Positions 11,732 through 26,400 of a stretch of DNA of 64,000 nucleotides are shown one piece after another. A model generated the notes under the pieces. That model was not told where the DNA came from, made no database searches, and saw nothing but the letters and a program-made list of their open reading frames with translations. Source of the stretch: Antedon bifida (Eukaryota > Echinodermata > Crinoidea > Comatulida > Antedonidae). Numbering within the stretch: position 1 is the stretch's first letter; each line of letters starts with the position of its first letter. The position numbers and the translations under genes were made by a program. The stretch is from positions 3,844,001 to 3,908,000 of the forward strand of contig OY727097.1 of assembly GCA_963402885.1 (NCBI GenBank), in the 5' to 3' direction.

Positions 11732-14460
11732 CTATATCTGAAATTCTTTTTGATCCGCACTATTTAATGGAGGTAACCTAACTGAGTAGTGCGATGGGTT
11801 AATAATCCGGCCTGGTGTTCCTTGACCAGAGGTACATCGACTTGTTTGCATTGAGCTCAGTCCGGTCGATGTGACGAGAGGTGAGATGGACGGTGACCCG
11901 GGGGCAAGAGGTGACAATGATGGCGACAGATCCGGCGATACTGCTAACGATTGAAATATATTTTCATGCGATATTGGAGATCTAGGCGAAGAGTTTCTTG
12001 TATGAGATGATGTGTTACTAGCTAAAGGCACAACAGGTTTAAAAGGTCCCTGGGCAATTGACGTGATTAACGGTGGAGGGTGAGTCTTGAGCTTCGGTTG
12101 AAATGCTGATTTCTGTTGAGGCGGACGCTGTTCTATTTGCCTCCTTGCTACGCTATCATCTTTCAGCTTGGCAATTTCTGCAAAGACATGCGCTAAAGGC
12201 TGAAACTGTGGACCCCAATCCAGTAAGTAATCCCAATTGTAACTACCAGAAAACTCTTCATCACTGTTCACGATTGAGCTTAAGGAGCCTGCCATGGAAG
12301 GTTGTCCGTGATCATCAAACCCAAATGACCTTGTACCGTCCATGACAGCATCATCCTCTTCAGCACCCACCTCGTCTAGCTTAGCGTAGATGATGTTCCC
12401 GATATCGACTCCACCACCTGCTTCTCCTCCACCTTCCTCCCCAAACACGTGCATACTCTCAACGCTTTTACTACTAAGAAAACCATTCATAACTTTAGTA
12501 TTTTGCAGTATATCATGATCGTCCAAAACTGAACTGGAGTCCTCGTGATCGTGTTGAATTCCGGAATCGATAACTGTACCACGCTGATTTGATGAATGAT
12601 CAGATTTTGACCCTTCATTGATTTTTCGGATTTCTTCGTCTTCCACAGTGGTTGATCCTCGGCCACTTGACGCCGAATTTGATTGGTCTGAAATATCGGT
12701 TCGAGTTAAGTGGCCTACTTCCATCGAGCTGTTGGCACCACGCATGGCGTATAGATTACCAATACGATGTATTTCAGCAGGACTGATTTGTAAGGCGCCA
12801 TTGGCCATAATACCGTGCGACATATCAACTCTATCGAAAGTATTCGCGTCGTACGCTGGCGGTGAGTATCTTCCTTGGCTGTAAACATTCGATGGTTTCT
12901 GTTGTCCATTTTTACGTTTCCACATAAGAATCAGAAGAATAACTAAGATGACTAACACAATGAATATTAATGGTAAAATGATGGCCAGAATAAGACTAAC
13001 ATCACCAGGAGCTGTACTGCCTCCGCTAGAAGGAATGTCTACAACCACTGTTACGGTTGCTCTAGCCTCTAACGAATCCTTCCTACCACTGCTAGCTTTC
13101 ACAAGAATCGCCTCTTGTTGCGGAGCTTCCCGTACGTGTCTTTTCCTCGTTGAACGCCTTCTCCGTGACCCACTCATATCTTTACTGACGGATATCACTC
13201 CCGTGGTATCGTTAATGACGTAATATTCTTCAATATTTTCAAAGGAATAACGGACATCACCGTCTTTTCCTTTATCTTCGTCGGTCGCTTTTACCGTACC
13301 AACAGACGTTCCCTTTTTCGCGTCACTCGGAACGCTGAATTGATATTCTAACTCGGAAAATTGTGGTTCGTATTCATCTATGCTCGTAATGTCTACTTGA
13401 GCCTGTACACCGATTTTCTCCCCACCGTAGTCGGTTGCTAAAATATGAATACGATATATAGATGTAGTCTCGTAATCAAACGATGCACGTGTTCGAACTT
13501 CTCCCGTGTGACTATCAATTGTAAAGAATTCTTGACCGTCACCGCCTTGTATCGAGTATGTCAAAGATCCATAAATTCCTGTGTCTTCATCCAAAGCTTT
13601 CGCTGTAAAAACCAGCGTGCCAACCGGTTGGTTCTCTTCCAAACTTTCAATATACATTAGCGACGGGAAATACGGTTTGTTATCGTTCTCATCAAGAATA
13701 TCGATAACAACATTGACTTCACTCGATCGCCGATCTGGGTGGCTATCATCCAACGCTTGTACCGACAACACCACTTGTGGCGTCCCTTTATCGTGATCCA
13801 GCCCACTTTTCACCGATATCACTCCTGATCTTGTACCAATTTTAAACAAATCTTTGTCATTACCGGATATAATTTCAAAGCGTATCATTTCATTTCCGTC
13901 TTGATCGGCATCCGTAGCAGAAACTGTAAGTACGGGAGTATCGTCAGCAGCCGCTTCGCTGATGTTAGCGTAATAAGCGTCAAACTGAAAAACTGGACTA
14001 TGATCGTTGACATCAGTAATTTCAATTACAGCTTCGGCGGTAGAGTTCCGTTGAGGACTGCCGCGGTCTGTCGCAAGTATTACCAATGTGTACAGATTCT
14101 TCTGCTCGCGATCTAACAAACCATTCACAGTTATTTCTCCGCTGTTGCCATCAATGCGGAATACGTTTTCTTCATTACCAGTAAGAATACTGTAATAAAT
14201 GTTATTGTTGTCGTGAGATGGGTCTCTGTCTTCCGCGTGAACAGTGAGGACGTGTGAGCCGTGCGGACTATTTTCCGGTACAGACTCTTCGTAAAGAGGA
14301 GTGTCAAAATCTGGTGAGTTATTGTTAACATCTGTAACCTGAATTCTGACGGCAACGACAGCAGATAGAGGAGGGTCTCCATGATCTCTAGCAGTGATCA
14401 CCAACTGGATAACTGGTTGAGATGGGTTGTAGTCGATAGTTTGGTTAGTAAATATGGTTC
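11732..14460 (-). CDS. dachsous-like: Dachsous-like terminal exon: last cadherin repeats, transmembrane helix, cytoplasmic tail
   Basis: Residues 1809-2717 of the partial protein. It begins TIFTNQTIDYNP after the acceptor TATACAG and encodes the last four to five cadherin repeats, with linkers DVNNNSPDF, DVNDHSPVF, DENDNKPYF and a weak SIDEYEPQF. The membrane-proximal repeat contains RRRRSTRKR (13139-13165). The transmembrane segment is at about 12920-12998, followed by WKRKNG. The tail has the acidic/serine GRGS-DEEIRKINE segment, the NWDYLLDWGPQF motif (about 12200-12240), a proline/serine-rich stretch and the C-terminus EFQI. Confidence 0.9.
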
Positions 14461-17400
14461 CTGTATAAATAATAAAATGTTTTCATTGTCAGATCATATT
14501 AAATGCATAATATTTATTCATTTTTTAATAGTAAAAATAGCAACTGAAATTTAGCTATTAAACACATTCATTATTGAGATTGAAAACATTAATAATGAAT
14601 AATTAATTAAACTATGAAATACAATATGACATTATTTTAAATAGGGCATTAATTTACCTGTGATAGGGTCGATATAAAAGCCTAATACTGGTGCTACACC
14701 CATGCTGTACTCTATCTGTGCGTTGGTGCCTTCATCTGCATCAGTTGCATTCACTGTCTTGATTGGATAGCCTGGAGGTGTCAGCTCAGGTATAGTCACC
14801 TGAAACAATAATATCTCATTAGTCGCTTGTAAAAATGTCCTATAGGATCGTTTAGGATTCTATATAGGATGCAATAAGTTGTCTATAGGATCCCATATTT
14901 TGCCTAAACCTGCAATTTCCCTATAAAGTTTTAAGCCCTGTCTACACTATCAAACCTTATGTTACAAAAAAATGTGATGTGTCCATATATGGACATGATG
15001 ATGTCATATCACCACCATATCTGAGCATATCACTACCATATTTGGGCACATCAAACTAGTTTGATAATGTAGACAGAGCTTTATATTCTTATATAAACTA
15101 CTGTATAACAAAAAGAAGCTAGCTACCTCATAGGACTGTTCACTGAATTCTGGTGCGTTATCATTCTCATCCAAAATGATTACAGTCATTCCACCCTTAG
15201 CCGTTTCCACGCCATCAAAGGCGGTAATAGTAAGTTGGTATTCCGGTTTATCTTCACGGTCCAGTGGAGCGTTAAGTGTCACCGTACCACTAAAACGATC
15301 GATTTGAAACTCGGAGTTTGTGTTGCCCTCTATGATGTCATAGGTCAGAGTGGGATCTTTATCGGCATCGTTTGCTTGGACATTGTAAACAACTGTACCT
15401 ACTTTTGCACCTACATAAAAAAAAATGTTACATTTTTTATGTATTTTTCAATAACTACAGAAAATACCTTGGTATGGTACAATATACTTCTTTTAAATAT
15501 CCTAAAATTTTGCATATATTAGGCATTTCTTAAAACTAATAACACTACGTATAAGGTACTGTATTTCAAGAAAAGTGAGATAGTGAGATAAGTATTAAGT
15601 GTTTTACTTAACTCAATAAGTATTTAAGTATTTCCCTTAAATTGTATTCATTTAGATAGGATTAATCTTAAGGGTAAGTGTTTCCCTTAGCCTAACTGTG
15701 AATGGTGAATATGGCCACTGGTATCTAAACAAGTAAACTACAGTGCAGCAGCTATGTGCCTGGAAAACAATTTTGAACTTGTTAAAAGGTACTCATTACA
15801 GAATGGTGAAAATACAACTGTAATTACTAATCACCTTCATTGATTGAAACTGGAGGGATTCCCGGTAGTACTGGAGGATTATCGTTCTTATCGTTGATGC
15901 TAATCTTAATGGTGGCACTTCCTGTGTTCGGAGGATTCCCGCCATCCACAGCTTCCAAAGTGAGTTTGTATAGTTCCACGATCTCACGATCTAAGCGTAC
16001 CCGTGTTGTAATGATGCCAGTCTGGGGATCAATATTGAAGTGGTCGTCGTTGTTGGCACTGGAGAACCGATACGTTATCTGGGCATTTGTACCGGAGTCA
16101 TCATCGGTTGCCGAGACCTAAAAGAAAGAAATTTAATTTACTATTAGTTTATTAAATCGTAACATGTACATTGTTATTATTATATATCGATCATTTGTAT
16201 ATTTTTCTAATAGTACAAAACAAATTAGTGAAAGCCCTCAGAAACTGAGTGAAGTACTTGGCAAAATATATCAAGGAAGACTATATTCGTAGAGAGGGGG
16301 CTCACTACTCCATATTTCGGTCCATGTTAAAAGAATGGGTGTGCTATTAAATATCTCATATGGAAGATACAGGTAAGTCAGATTGTAATATAATAAGCTT
16401 TTGTGACATGACCAATATATTATTTTTTCTGAAAATAAATAGGCATGTTCTGTAAGTATAATACCTATTAACACCAAAACATTCAGGAAAATTGTGGATG
16501 CTAAACCCACCCATCTTTCACTGGAAAATGTCCCCTAATAGGAGTGTCCCAAAAGATACTGTATATCAATTCTCTATATTTAATTATTGAATTAACTATT
16601 ACAAATGAAATACAAAACAATATACTACCTACCTTGACAACATAGTAGTTCTCAGAACTGCCCTCAAACACGGTTGTAGCGTATCGCTCCTGCCCAAACC
16701 TTGGAATATTGTCGTTCGAATCTTGCAGATTAATGTTGACCTTTGTGTAACCTTGAGCCGGTACTGTACCCCCAGACTCGGACTTGGCTTGCACAAGAAG
16801 TTGCACGTACGTCGAAGTCTCGTAATCCAAAATGTTCTCTTGAGCTACTGTTATGGCACCTAAAAAGAGAGGAGAAAAGTGTTTAAATGAGGATTTAAAG
16901 CGTGGAATTAGGGACTTTTCGATCCGTGTATCGTCCTTAAGGTATATTTTCCAAACCAACACAAGCTTAATACCTGTATCTTCGTCAATTGCAAATGCGC
17001 CCTCATCATTTCCTCGGATGATTGAGTACTTAATAGGCGAGTTGTTTCCCTTGTCTGAATGCTCGGCGTGAACGGTTTCAACCGGTGTGACGACCCTTGC
17101 ATCCTCTGGGAGGTTGGCATCATATTCCAGATGGTCAAAGTTCAAGGACGATATAGCGGCATTACCAACCCTCACTTCAACAACAACTGTATAAGGAGAA
17201 AACAAAATTTTTTTGTTTACATTATCAAGTTAATAATCACTATTATTATCACAGTTATGACAAACATTTATAGCTTTTAAAAATATACAAAATGGAACGT
17301 ACCATTATTTGAGAGGGATGGTGATCCCAGATCAGTAGCAGTAACTTCAAAGCGATACAAGGGAACTGATGGTGATAGTTGACTATTGACGGTTATCACA

Positions 17401-20400
17401 CCAGTGAGTTCATCGATTGTAAAATACTGAATATTCTCCTCATCAATGCTGAAAACAAAATATCATTTTTTACTTCATTAATTACTCGTAGTATAAATAA
17501 TGGGTCTGAAAATATTCACTTCATTGCAATTTATATCAATGATTTGATAAAAACTGTATTTGATCATTGTGGCTCTTTCATAATATTTTTATCCAATAAT
17601 TGTATACACCCGAATACAGATATTGAGGAATTCCTGCCCTCTTCATATCACAAGTTGATCTATGTATCTTTGCTGTCACATGATTGACTCCCTAGTCTAT
17701 TATAATACATCTATGTATCTTTGCTGTCACATGGTTGACTCCCTAGCCTATTATAATACATCTATGTATCTTTGCTGTCATGTGGTTGACTCTCTAGTCT
17801 ATTATAACACATCTATGTATCTTTGCTGTCACATGGTTGCCTCTCTAGTCTATTATAATACATCTATGTATCTTTGCTGTCACATGGTTGACTCTCTAGT
17901 CTATTATAATACATCTATGTATCTTTGCTGTCACATGGTTGACTCTGCTCTAGTCTATTACAATACATCTATGTATCTTTGCTGTCACATGGTTGACTCT
18001 CTAGTCTATTATAATACATCTATGTATCTTTGCTGTCACATGGTTGACTCTCTAGTCTATTATAATACATCTATGTATCTTTGCTGTCACATGGTTGACT
18101 CCCTAGCCTATTATGATACATCTATGTATCTTTGCCGTCACATGGTTGACTCCCTAGTCTATTATAATACATCTATGTATCTTTGCTGTCACATGGTTGA
18201 CTCCCTAGCCTATTATAATACATCTATGTATCTTTGCTGTCACATGGTTCACTCCCTAGTCTATTATAATACATCTATGTATCTTTGATGCCACATGGTT
18301 CACTCTCTAGTCTATTATAATACATCTATGTATCTTTGCTGTCACATGGTTGACTCCCTAGTCTATTATAATACATCTATGTATCTTTGCTGTCACATGG
18401 TTGACTCCCTAGCCTATTATAATACATCTATGTATCATACCTGAATTTGATTAGTCCATTGTCACTCGAATCCTTATCTTCAGCTCTAACAGTAGTAACA
18501 TACGTATTCTGCATAGCATCTTGCGTCATGTTTGCTAGGATAGGTTCCGTCTCGAATATAGGTGCATTGTCATTCACATCCGTGATATCTACGGTTAATT
18601 GAAACTTCTCCGTTCTTGGCCCATATGGACCGCCATCTGTGGCTTTTACGTCGAATGTGTAACTTTTATGAATTTCAAAATCAAATGTCCTAGGAACAAA
18701 AAATATTAAGTTTCATTTTGTATACAGTATTGGTAAAATAACTTTAAATTGGTGTAGATTAAATCCAAACTTAAAGATGTATTGTCCCCCAAAAACATGA
18801 AAAATGAAGATTATTAAATCAGACTTTGGATAGGTTATTTTGTAGTTTTAATAAAGTTAATCACTTGCATAGAAAAAATAAAATTGTTTTCACTTATAAA
18901 ATAACATAATAAATGGTTAAATTCAACCAAAAAATCTATTGGCTGGCAGCAAATTTGACCATTTTTTGCTAAAAATTACATTTTTCAGGTAAATAAATTG
19001 TTTTTTGATCCAATTTTTGGTCCCAAAAAAATGGCATATTCAACAACAAAAAAATATTTTTCAGGGGGACAATACATCTTGAAGTATGTGTATCTATTAA
19101 GTTATATATTTCCTAAAAAATGTACAGTAATATCGGAGATTTTTCAACTTACCCAGATGTACGGATAACTCCTGTATCAGGATCGATCCTAAAAAGTCCA
19201 CGTGTCCTATTAGTATTATCCAGTGAATACTGAATAGCCGCATTATCTCCAGAATCTGCATCTAACGCTCGAACTGTATGTACAATCGTATCAACAGGTG
19301 TATCTTCCGGAAGCGAATCATCGTAGGGTGGGGACACAAACACTGGGTCATTATCGTTTTGATCTCCGACAGTTACATTTATGACCATGGTAGCAGTCAT
19401 CGGTGGTACAGCGCCATCGCTTGCTTGAATTGAAAGCGAGTACTGACTCGTTGTTTCACGGTCTAGAGCTCCGGTAGTGGAAAGTTGTCCTGTTACTGGA
19501 TTGATACTAAACATGCTGTTAGTATTTCCATCTAGGTGTGAAATAAAAAAAGTTGTATTTTCTCATTTAAAATTAACAGTTTATGGAATATACAATCGGC
19601 ACAGGTTTAAGTCATTTCTCGGACATTGTTCTTGTGGTAGAACAAGTCTTCTCAAATAAGAACTTAAAACTGGAGGTCCATTGTATACATATGGCTTGTG
19701 TCACTTTAAAGAACCCAGTACATCTTTCGGAAGAGTAGGGGATAGCCCATTCAGCACCTGTTGTTGTGGAAAGACGAACCAACGCCGTTTGGTGGCAGCA
19801 CTCGACAGGAAGGAGTAGAAAGTTGTGGTATGTGCCGTCCACACCTGTGCACAATTCAGCCCAGTAGGCTGCAAGTCGCAGTTTATTCCACCATTTACAT
19901 AATAATTCGGTGCACTAATGCTATTATTCCCTTCCCAATAAAACCATCATTAGTTTTTCTTATAAACAAACTTTCACTCACCAATGATAGAATACTCTAG
20001 AGCACCATTAATGCCACCATCGTTATCTGTCGCTGCCACCGTATGTACCACTGCACTAGGCTGGTTCTCAGGGATGTCAAGGTGGTACGTGTCAACGCCA
20101 AACATGGGTGCATGGTCATTTTCATCCACAACGTTGACGAGCACAGAAGCCAGGTCATACCGGGCTGGGAAAGCATTGTCCCGAACATACACTAAAAAAA
20201 GACAAACATATTTAAATATGAACACTAAGTAATAAGTTTTATTAATTATATTGTCTCTGGCTCATGACAGCCTATCTCATGGTTATTACACGACAATACT
20301 ATTTTGAGTATAAATCTCTGTCTACACTATCAAACTTTATTTGACAAAAAAATGTGTCCATGATGATGTCATAGCACTACCATATTTGGGAATATCACTA

Positions 20401-23400
20401 CCATATTTGGGCACATCACACTTTTTTTGTCAAACTAGTTTGATGGTGTAGACAAAGCTTTAGATGATTTTTTTTTCAATCAAAGTTTTAGCAAATTATC
20501 CCGTTTCCCATGTTTTTTTGGAAATAATTGAATATACGCTCATTCTTACCTGTTACAATGTAGGTCTCCTTGGTTTCTCTGTCCAATTGTGATGTTGTTT
20601 TTACTTCCCCTGTCTCAGCATTCACTGTAAACATATTATCAGCAATACCATTGGGTATTTCGTAGGTCAGTCTACCGTTTTCACCTACAAAAAAAAAACA
20701 TTCACAATTTACATGTTGGACGGCACATGGAAATATCAAGTAGAACAACAAGAACAATTGAGGCAAATTAAATTTTTTTTTTAATTTAAAAAAAAAATAA
20801 TTAAATTCTTGTTTTATCTTTACACATTTGTATTTTTCTATACTTAATTTATCTATTTCTTTTTTTAAAACATACAATTTGCAGTATTAAATAAGAATGA
20901 TTATTACATAGAAATAAGGAGGTAGTGCATTAATTTATATGCTACACTCTTTCTGGTATATTAGGTGGGTGGGAGGTGGGTGGGAGAAAAAAAACACAAT
21001 TTATTTTCAAATTACCTGTGTCACCATCAGTAGCGGTCACTTGACCAATGACAGTGCCCGGCGACATGTTTTCTGAAACGTTCATGCTGTACGACGTAGG
21101 CTCAAAGTGAGGTGGCATGTCGTTTACATCTTCCACGTACACGGTAAGGTTTTGCGTACTGCTCAGTTGAGGAAGTCCATTGTCCGTAGCCGTTATAATC
21201 AAACTGTAGGCATGTCTGTGTTCACGGTCAAGGGGCTCAGCAACTGATAAAACACCTGCAATATGCAAATTGTGTAGTTTGTAATCACTATGTATTCATT
21301 TAGTATTTTAAATGTATTTTTAAGGGAAGAAAATCATCTATCTTTTATTTATTTTATTTCACATTTACATTCAACAGCCAAGGCCATTAACAGGATGTCT
21401 TAAAGACACAATATAAATATATATTTTAAAAAAACAACAACAAGAAGACGAAAACAACAGGCAGGCACAAATAAAAAATGGTTAAAGATGTATTGTCCCC
21501 CTGAAAAATAATTCTTAACAAAATTTTTGTTGAATATTCCATTTTAATGTAAAATAATAGATATCCACTTTGACCAAAAATTGGTTCGAAAAAAATATAT
21601 TTACCTGAAAAAACTTTAATTGAAAGCAAAAAATGGTCAAATTGGCTGCCAGCCAATGGGTTTTTGGTTGAATTTAACCATTTATTTTGTCATTTTATAA
21701 GAAACATTTTTTCTTTTTCGTTTTTTTTTATGGAAGTGATTAACTTTATTAAAACTACAAAATAACATATTCAAAGTCTGATTTAATTAATCTTCATTTT
21801 TCATGTTTTTGAGGGACAATACATCTTTAAAATTTTAAGAGTTATTATTTTTACAATTATGATGAATAAATTTGATGTGATGTCTATGTTTTGTGATGTT
21901 ACTATCTAAATACATTATACAATACAAATACATTAAAAAAGTAAATCTACCTGAAATGGCATCTAACAAGAACTTTCCATCTTCGTTACCACTGTTAATC
22001 TGATAAGCAACCCGTCCACTCTCAGCGAGATCATCATCAACAGCCACGACATGGATGACAGGATACCCAACCGGTTCATCTTCCATAGCGTATGTCTGAG
22101 TCCTTGATGTGAAAGAAGGCGAGTTATCATTCTTATCTTCAATGATAATCTGGACAGTTACAGAAGACATCAAATGATCATCTGGATTCATTGGCTGATC
22201 TTCTGCCACTACCACAAGAGTCATCCTAGACTGCTGATAAGCTTCTCGATCAATAACAGAGATGGTTACCAGTTCTCCGTTATTAGTAATCGTGAATGGA
22301 ACCTGATCCGTCTCAATGGCGTAACGTATCATACCGTTTTCAGCTGAATCTGCGTCAGTAGCGGAGAAAGTCCACACAACTGTTCCAATTGCGATATTTT
22401 CCTCGATACCAAAACCGATTGGATTTGAAGAAAACACCGGTGGATTATCATTCTCATCGAGAACGTTGATATTGGCATAAGCTGTCGTGCTTTGCGGTTG
22501 AATTTGGTCATCCAACACCTCGATCGTCAGATGATGATGTGCCATGAACTCAAAATCCAATACTTTCACATTGATAATACTTCCACTAGTTCGATTGATA
22601 GAGAAGATTCCATAATCGTTGCCAGCAACTATGTAGTAAGTCACTTTGTGCGTACCATCAACATCGCTAGCTCGTATACGTCCAAGTTCTGTTCCTGGTT
22701 GTATGTTCTCCATCACCGTCAACGTGATCGTTTCATTCTCCACAAGGGGTGGGTTATCATTGACATCTTTCACCTGTACCTGCACCATAATGGTAGATTC
22801 CATTGGTGGTGTACCGCCATCTTGTGCAAGTATTGATATCATGTGTTGTGCGGCAGTCTCCCTGTCCAGAACCTGTGTCGTTGTTACCTCACCTGTAGTT
22901 GGGTTGATGCTAAACAGGCTATTTCCTGAAATCCAATCAATTACTCTAATTAAAAGTTTAGCCACTTGTATATTCAAATTAAGCAATTTAAAAATATTTT
23001 ACTACCACACCTTAAATAATTCAAATTAAAATTTACTTTATTGACAGTTGTGACAGTTGACTTCAGTTCCTCTAAAGCTCTGTCCACACTATCAAACGTA
23101 ATGTGACAAAAAAATTGTCATGTGCCCATATATGGACATGATGATGTATACATATATACATATACATATCACTACCATATTTGGACATATCACTATTATT
23201 ATATACTACACATCACACTTATTTTTGTCTAGTTTAATAGTGTAGAAAGAGCTTTATACAAAATTTGGCCAATATTACTGGGGTAGGGTGATAATGGAGA
23301 AACAATACATAGTGGATTAACATAACAACGCAATATGTATCATTTTACATGAAAATGTTTTCAACCAATTGGAATTAATGTAATGTATTATAATTGACCA

Positions 23401-26400
23401 CAATGACAATTACAGTAGTTCTACCAAATACCAGCCTATCATTTTGAAACTGACCACAAAAATGTTCATTCACAACAACCCACATTTGAACAAATCATTT
23501 CTGCTGAAACTCTGTTGTTCATTAAAACACATTGTGTCGCTCATTAGCAGTAATGACTCCTGAAGAATACTGGTGCCACATTCTAATCTTAACCTATTGT
23601 TTATAGACGCTGGATTTAATTAATCATGCTCACATACAAATCTGATGGACAACATGTCTAGAAAACCATTATCAAATGAATATGTGAATAAGTATAAACG
23701 TTATAAGTTAAAGATGTATTGTTCCACTGACAAAATAATTCTAATTTTTTTTTATATATGCCATTTTAGTGTCACATAGTTATAGTCACTTTGACCAAAA
23801 ATTGAATCGAAAAACTAATTTTTTATTCCTGAAAAAACTATAATTTAAAGCAAACAGTAGTCGAATTGGCTGCCAGCCAATGGGTTTTTGGTTGAATTTA
23901 ACTAATAATTTTGTCATTTTTAAGTTTTCTACGGAAGTGATTAACTTTATTAAAACTACAAAATAACCTATTCACATTCTGATTTAATTAATCTTCAGTT
24001 TTCATGTTTTTGGGGACAATACATCTTTAACTAAATAATAGTTACTAATGGTTGAAAAATGAGACTTTTTATTTAGGAATTACCACTAAATGAGCCTTTA
24101 AACGGTTTATAAAAGTTAGTCTGCTTGGGGCTTGTATGGTGTCTTGGTGAGGATTAGTTGACCCATCTATTGAACTCGGTGTTTCAGATGAGATAACAAT
24201 AAAAAGAAAACAACTACTGGCCTTCATTAGGTATTATGAGAGGTGGCTTAATAGGTAACTTAAAACAACCTAGAAACAATAGCACACAGTTTGAATAAAA
24301 CACTAATGAATAATGAACAAATAGTAGCCTTGGTCATAGAAATCGGCTAGGCATAATCTGAGGGCTAGACATGCTGTTAGTGCTTCCCGGTGAATTACCA
24401 ACATTTAATCTTAACATTGGAATTCATACATTTCCATAGATATGACTAACTTTGTCTCCTTTGATGAAAACCGTGAAGAAATTAGTTTTATTAACAGAGA
24501 AGCTCCTTTCCAGTTTTTTGTTCATCATCACTCTAGTGTACCTTAATAACTAAGTCAATTATTTAGCATAGAAATACATTTAGTGTTTAAGTGCACAAAC
24601 TACAACCTGAGATTGGAGTTCTATTTTTATCATCTTTAGCCCCAACTTTTTATCCCAGCAAGAAAATGCAAAACAAAAATCAGTGTTTAAACAGTTTCAA
24701 GGTCTGGTCCTATATTTAAAATATGGTTACATGTTTTGTTTTCTAAAGTTAGATTTTCGTTTTACTATGAATGGGAAGTCTACTAAAAATATCAGCTATC
24801 ATTACAAGAGGCAATAAATTGAGTGTAAATAAGGCATGGGAGTGTCGACTGTTAGACGCTGAAAAATGAAAACCCACATTCAAACTCTTGTAGCAGAGTT
24901 CATGGACATTCAGAAGTTTGCCAAATAATAAATTATACTATGCAATTTAATTAATAAGGAAAGTAACTTTAATATAATAAAAATAGAGGAAATATATCAA
25001 ATTTAATCCATTTTAACACTGCTGGATCCACAAGCCAAAAAAGTGTAAGTGAGAGTTAAAGTTATCTAATGTTCTGTACTTTGTATTGTTTTTCCAAATT
25101 AGGGGGAGGGGGTAGGGGAATATCCCATTACCAACAGTTAGTATAATAACTAGCATTATAAATCAATGTTTAGAAACAGAGACATTTTCTGTATGCTCCT
25201 ATTTGATTTAGTAAATTAGAAAAGTTTGTCTTGTTATGAGTTTAAACAGTTAAAAATCAATTTATGTTTAGAAATTGAGAAAAATGCCACTGAAATGACA
25301 GGCACAGCACACAGAAGTCGGAGATGGCAACGAAAGGGGATGAAATGTATCAAAAATGAATACTAACGTGTACCAGAAATCAGGGAATAAGTAACTGCGC
25401 CGTTGGAACCTTTATCAGGATCGGACGCTAGTACACGTAATACCAGCGCGCCCGCATCCAGGCCTTCTAAGACTTCAGCAGTGTAAGTCATTGTATTCAA
25501 GAAAGATGGAGCGTTGTCATTAACATCGTTGACTGTTACATGGACGACTGCTTCTGACGATAACGGTGTTTCACCTCCATCTGTGACGACGACTGTAAAC
25601 TCGTAATTTGAAGTAGTTTCACGATCCAACACTTTAGTTGTGGTAATAACACCTGTAGTAATAGTAAGTTTTAGTTTTATGGTAAAATTTAATATGATAA
25701 CATTTTAAATTTTCTTAGCAAAACAAAATTCAATAAATCTCTGTCTATACTATCAAACTTGATGTTGACATCATACCACTACTATATTTAGGTACTTTTT
25801 GTCAAACTAATACAGTGTTATATCACATGTGATGCTTTTATCATAGGCCATAAGCCTAACCTAAGCCCTACCTTAACTGGCTGCGACACAACATGTGATA
25901 TTATACATACACAGTATTACAGAATTTTCATGATATTAGACAGGTAATGGCATTTATACAATACAGAGTAAATTGTGTGAGTATTATTATGTATGAGAAA
26001 AAAAGAGTACAAATACTTACCATTGGAATCTATTTGAAACTTTTGAGTTTGCAGTAAACTATAAACCAATTGTGCGTTATCGCCCTCGTCTCGGTCCTCT
26101 GCGTTGATTTGACCCACTACGGTATTCGTATCCATGTTTTCTGTGACATCAAAATAAAAGCTTTCACCCTCAATAATTGGCGCATTATCATTAACATCTG
26201 TGACATGGATGTACACTATAGCGGTTGCATTTTGGGGTGGCACTCCATTATCAGTTGCAATAACTTGCAGCTCGTATTCAGCTTTTAACTCTCGATCTAG
26301 TAGGCTTGTCGTGTATAGATACCCGGTATCGGGGAAAATGCTGAAATAAGCGGCGTCGTCACTTGCACGGATGGTGTACGTGATTCTGGCATTACTGCCG

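Larger units (their letters stand above)
22926..25373 (-). other. Intron between exons 5 and 6 (2.4 kb)
   Basis: Contains family-A copy 5 (23073-23256) and family-B copy 4 (23708-24030). A 23-base stretch at 24365-24387 resembles the start of exon 10. The rest (about 24400-25370) shows nothing I recognise. Confidence 0.7.

Noticed and set aside
12103-14116. Several plus-strand frames across the cadherin terminal exon
   Set aside because: Antisense shadows of the 2.7-kb coding exon; none resembles a protein family.
17662-18288. 208-codon repetitive plus-strand frame (MYLCCHMVDSL units)
   Set aside because: It is the minisatellite read in a stop-free frame because the unit length is a multiple of three. 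There is no promoter, splice or conservation evidence.
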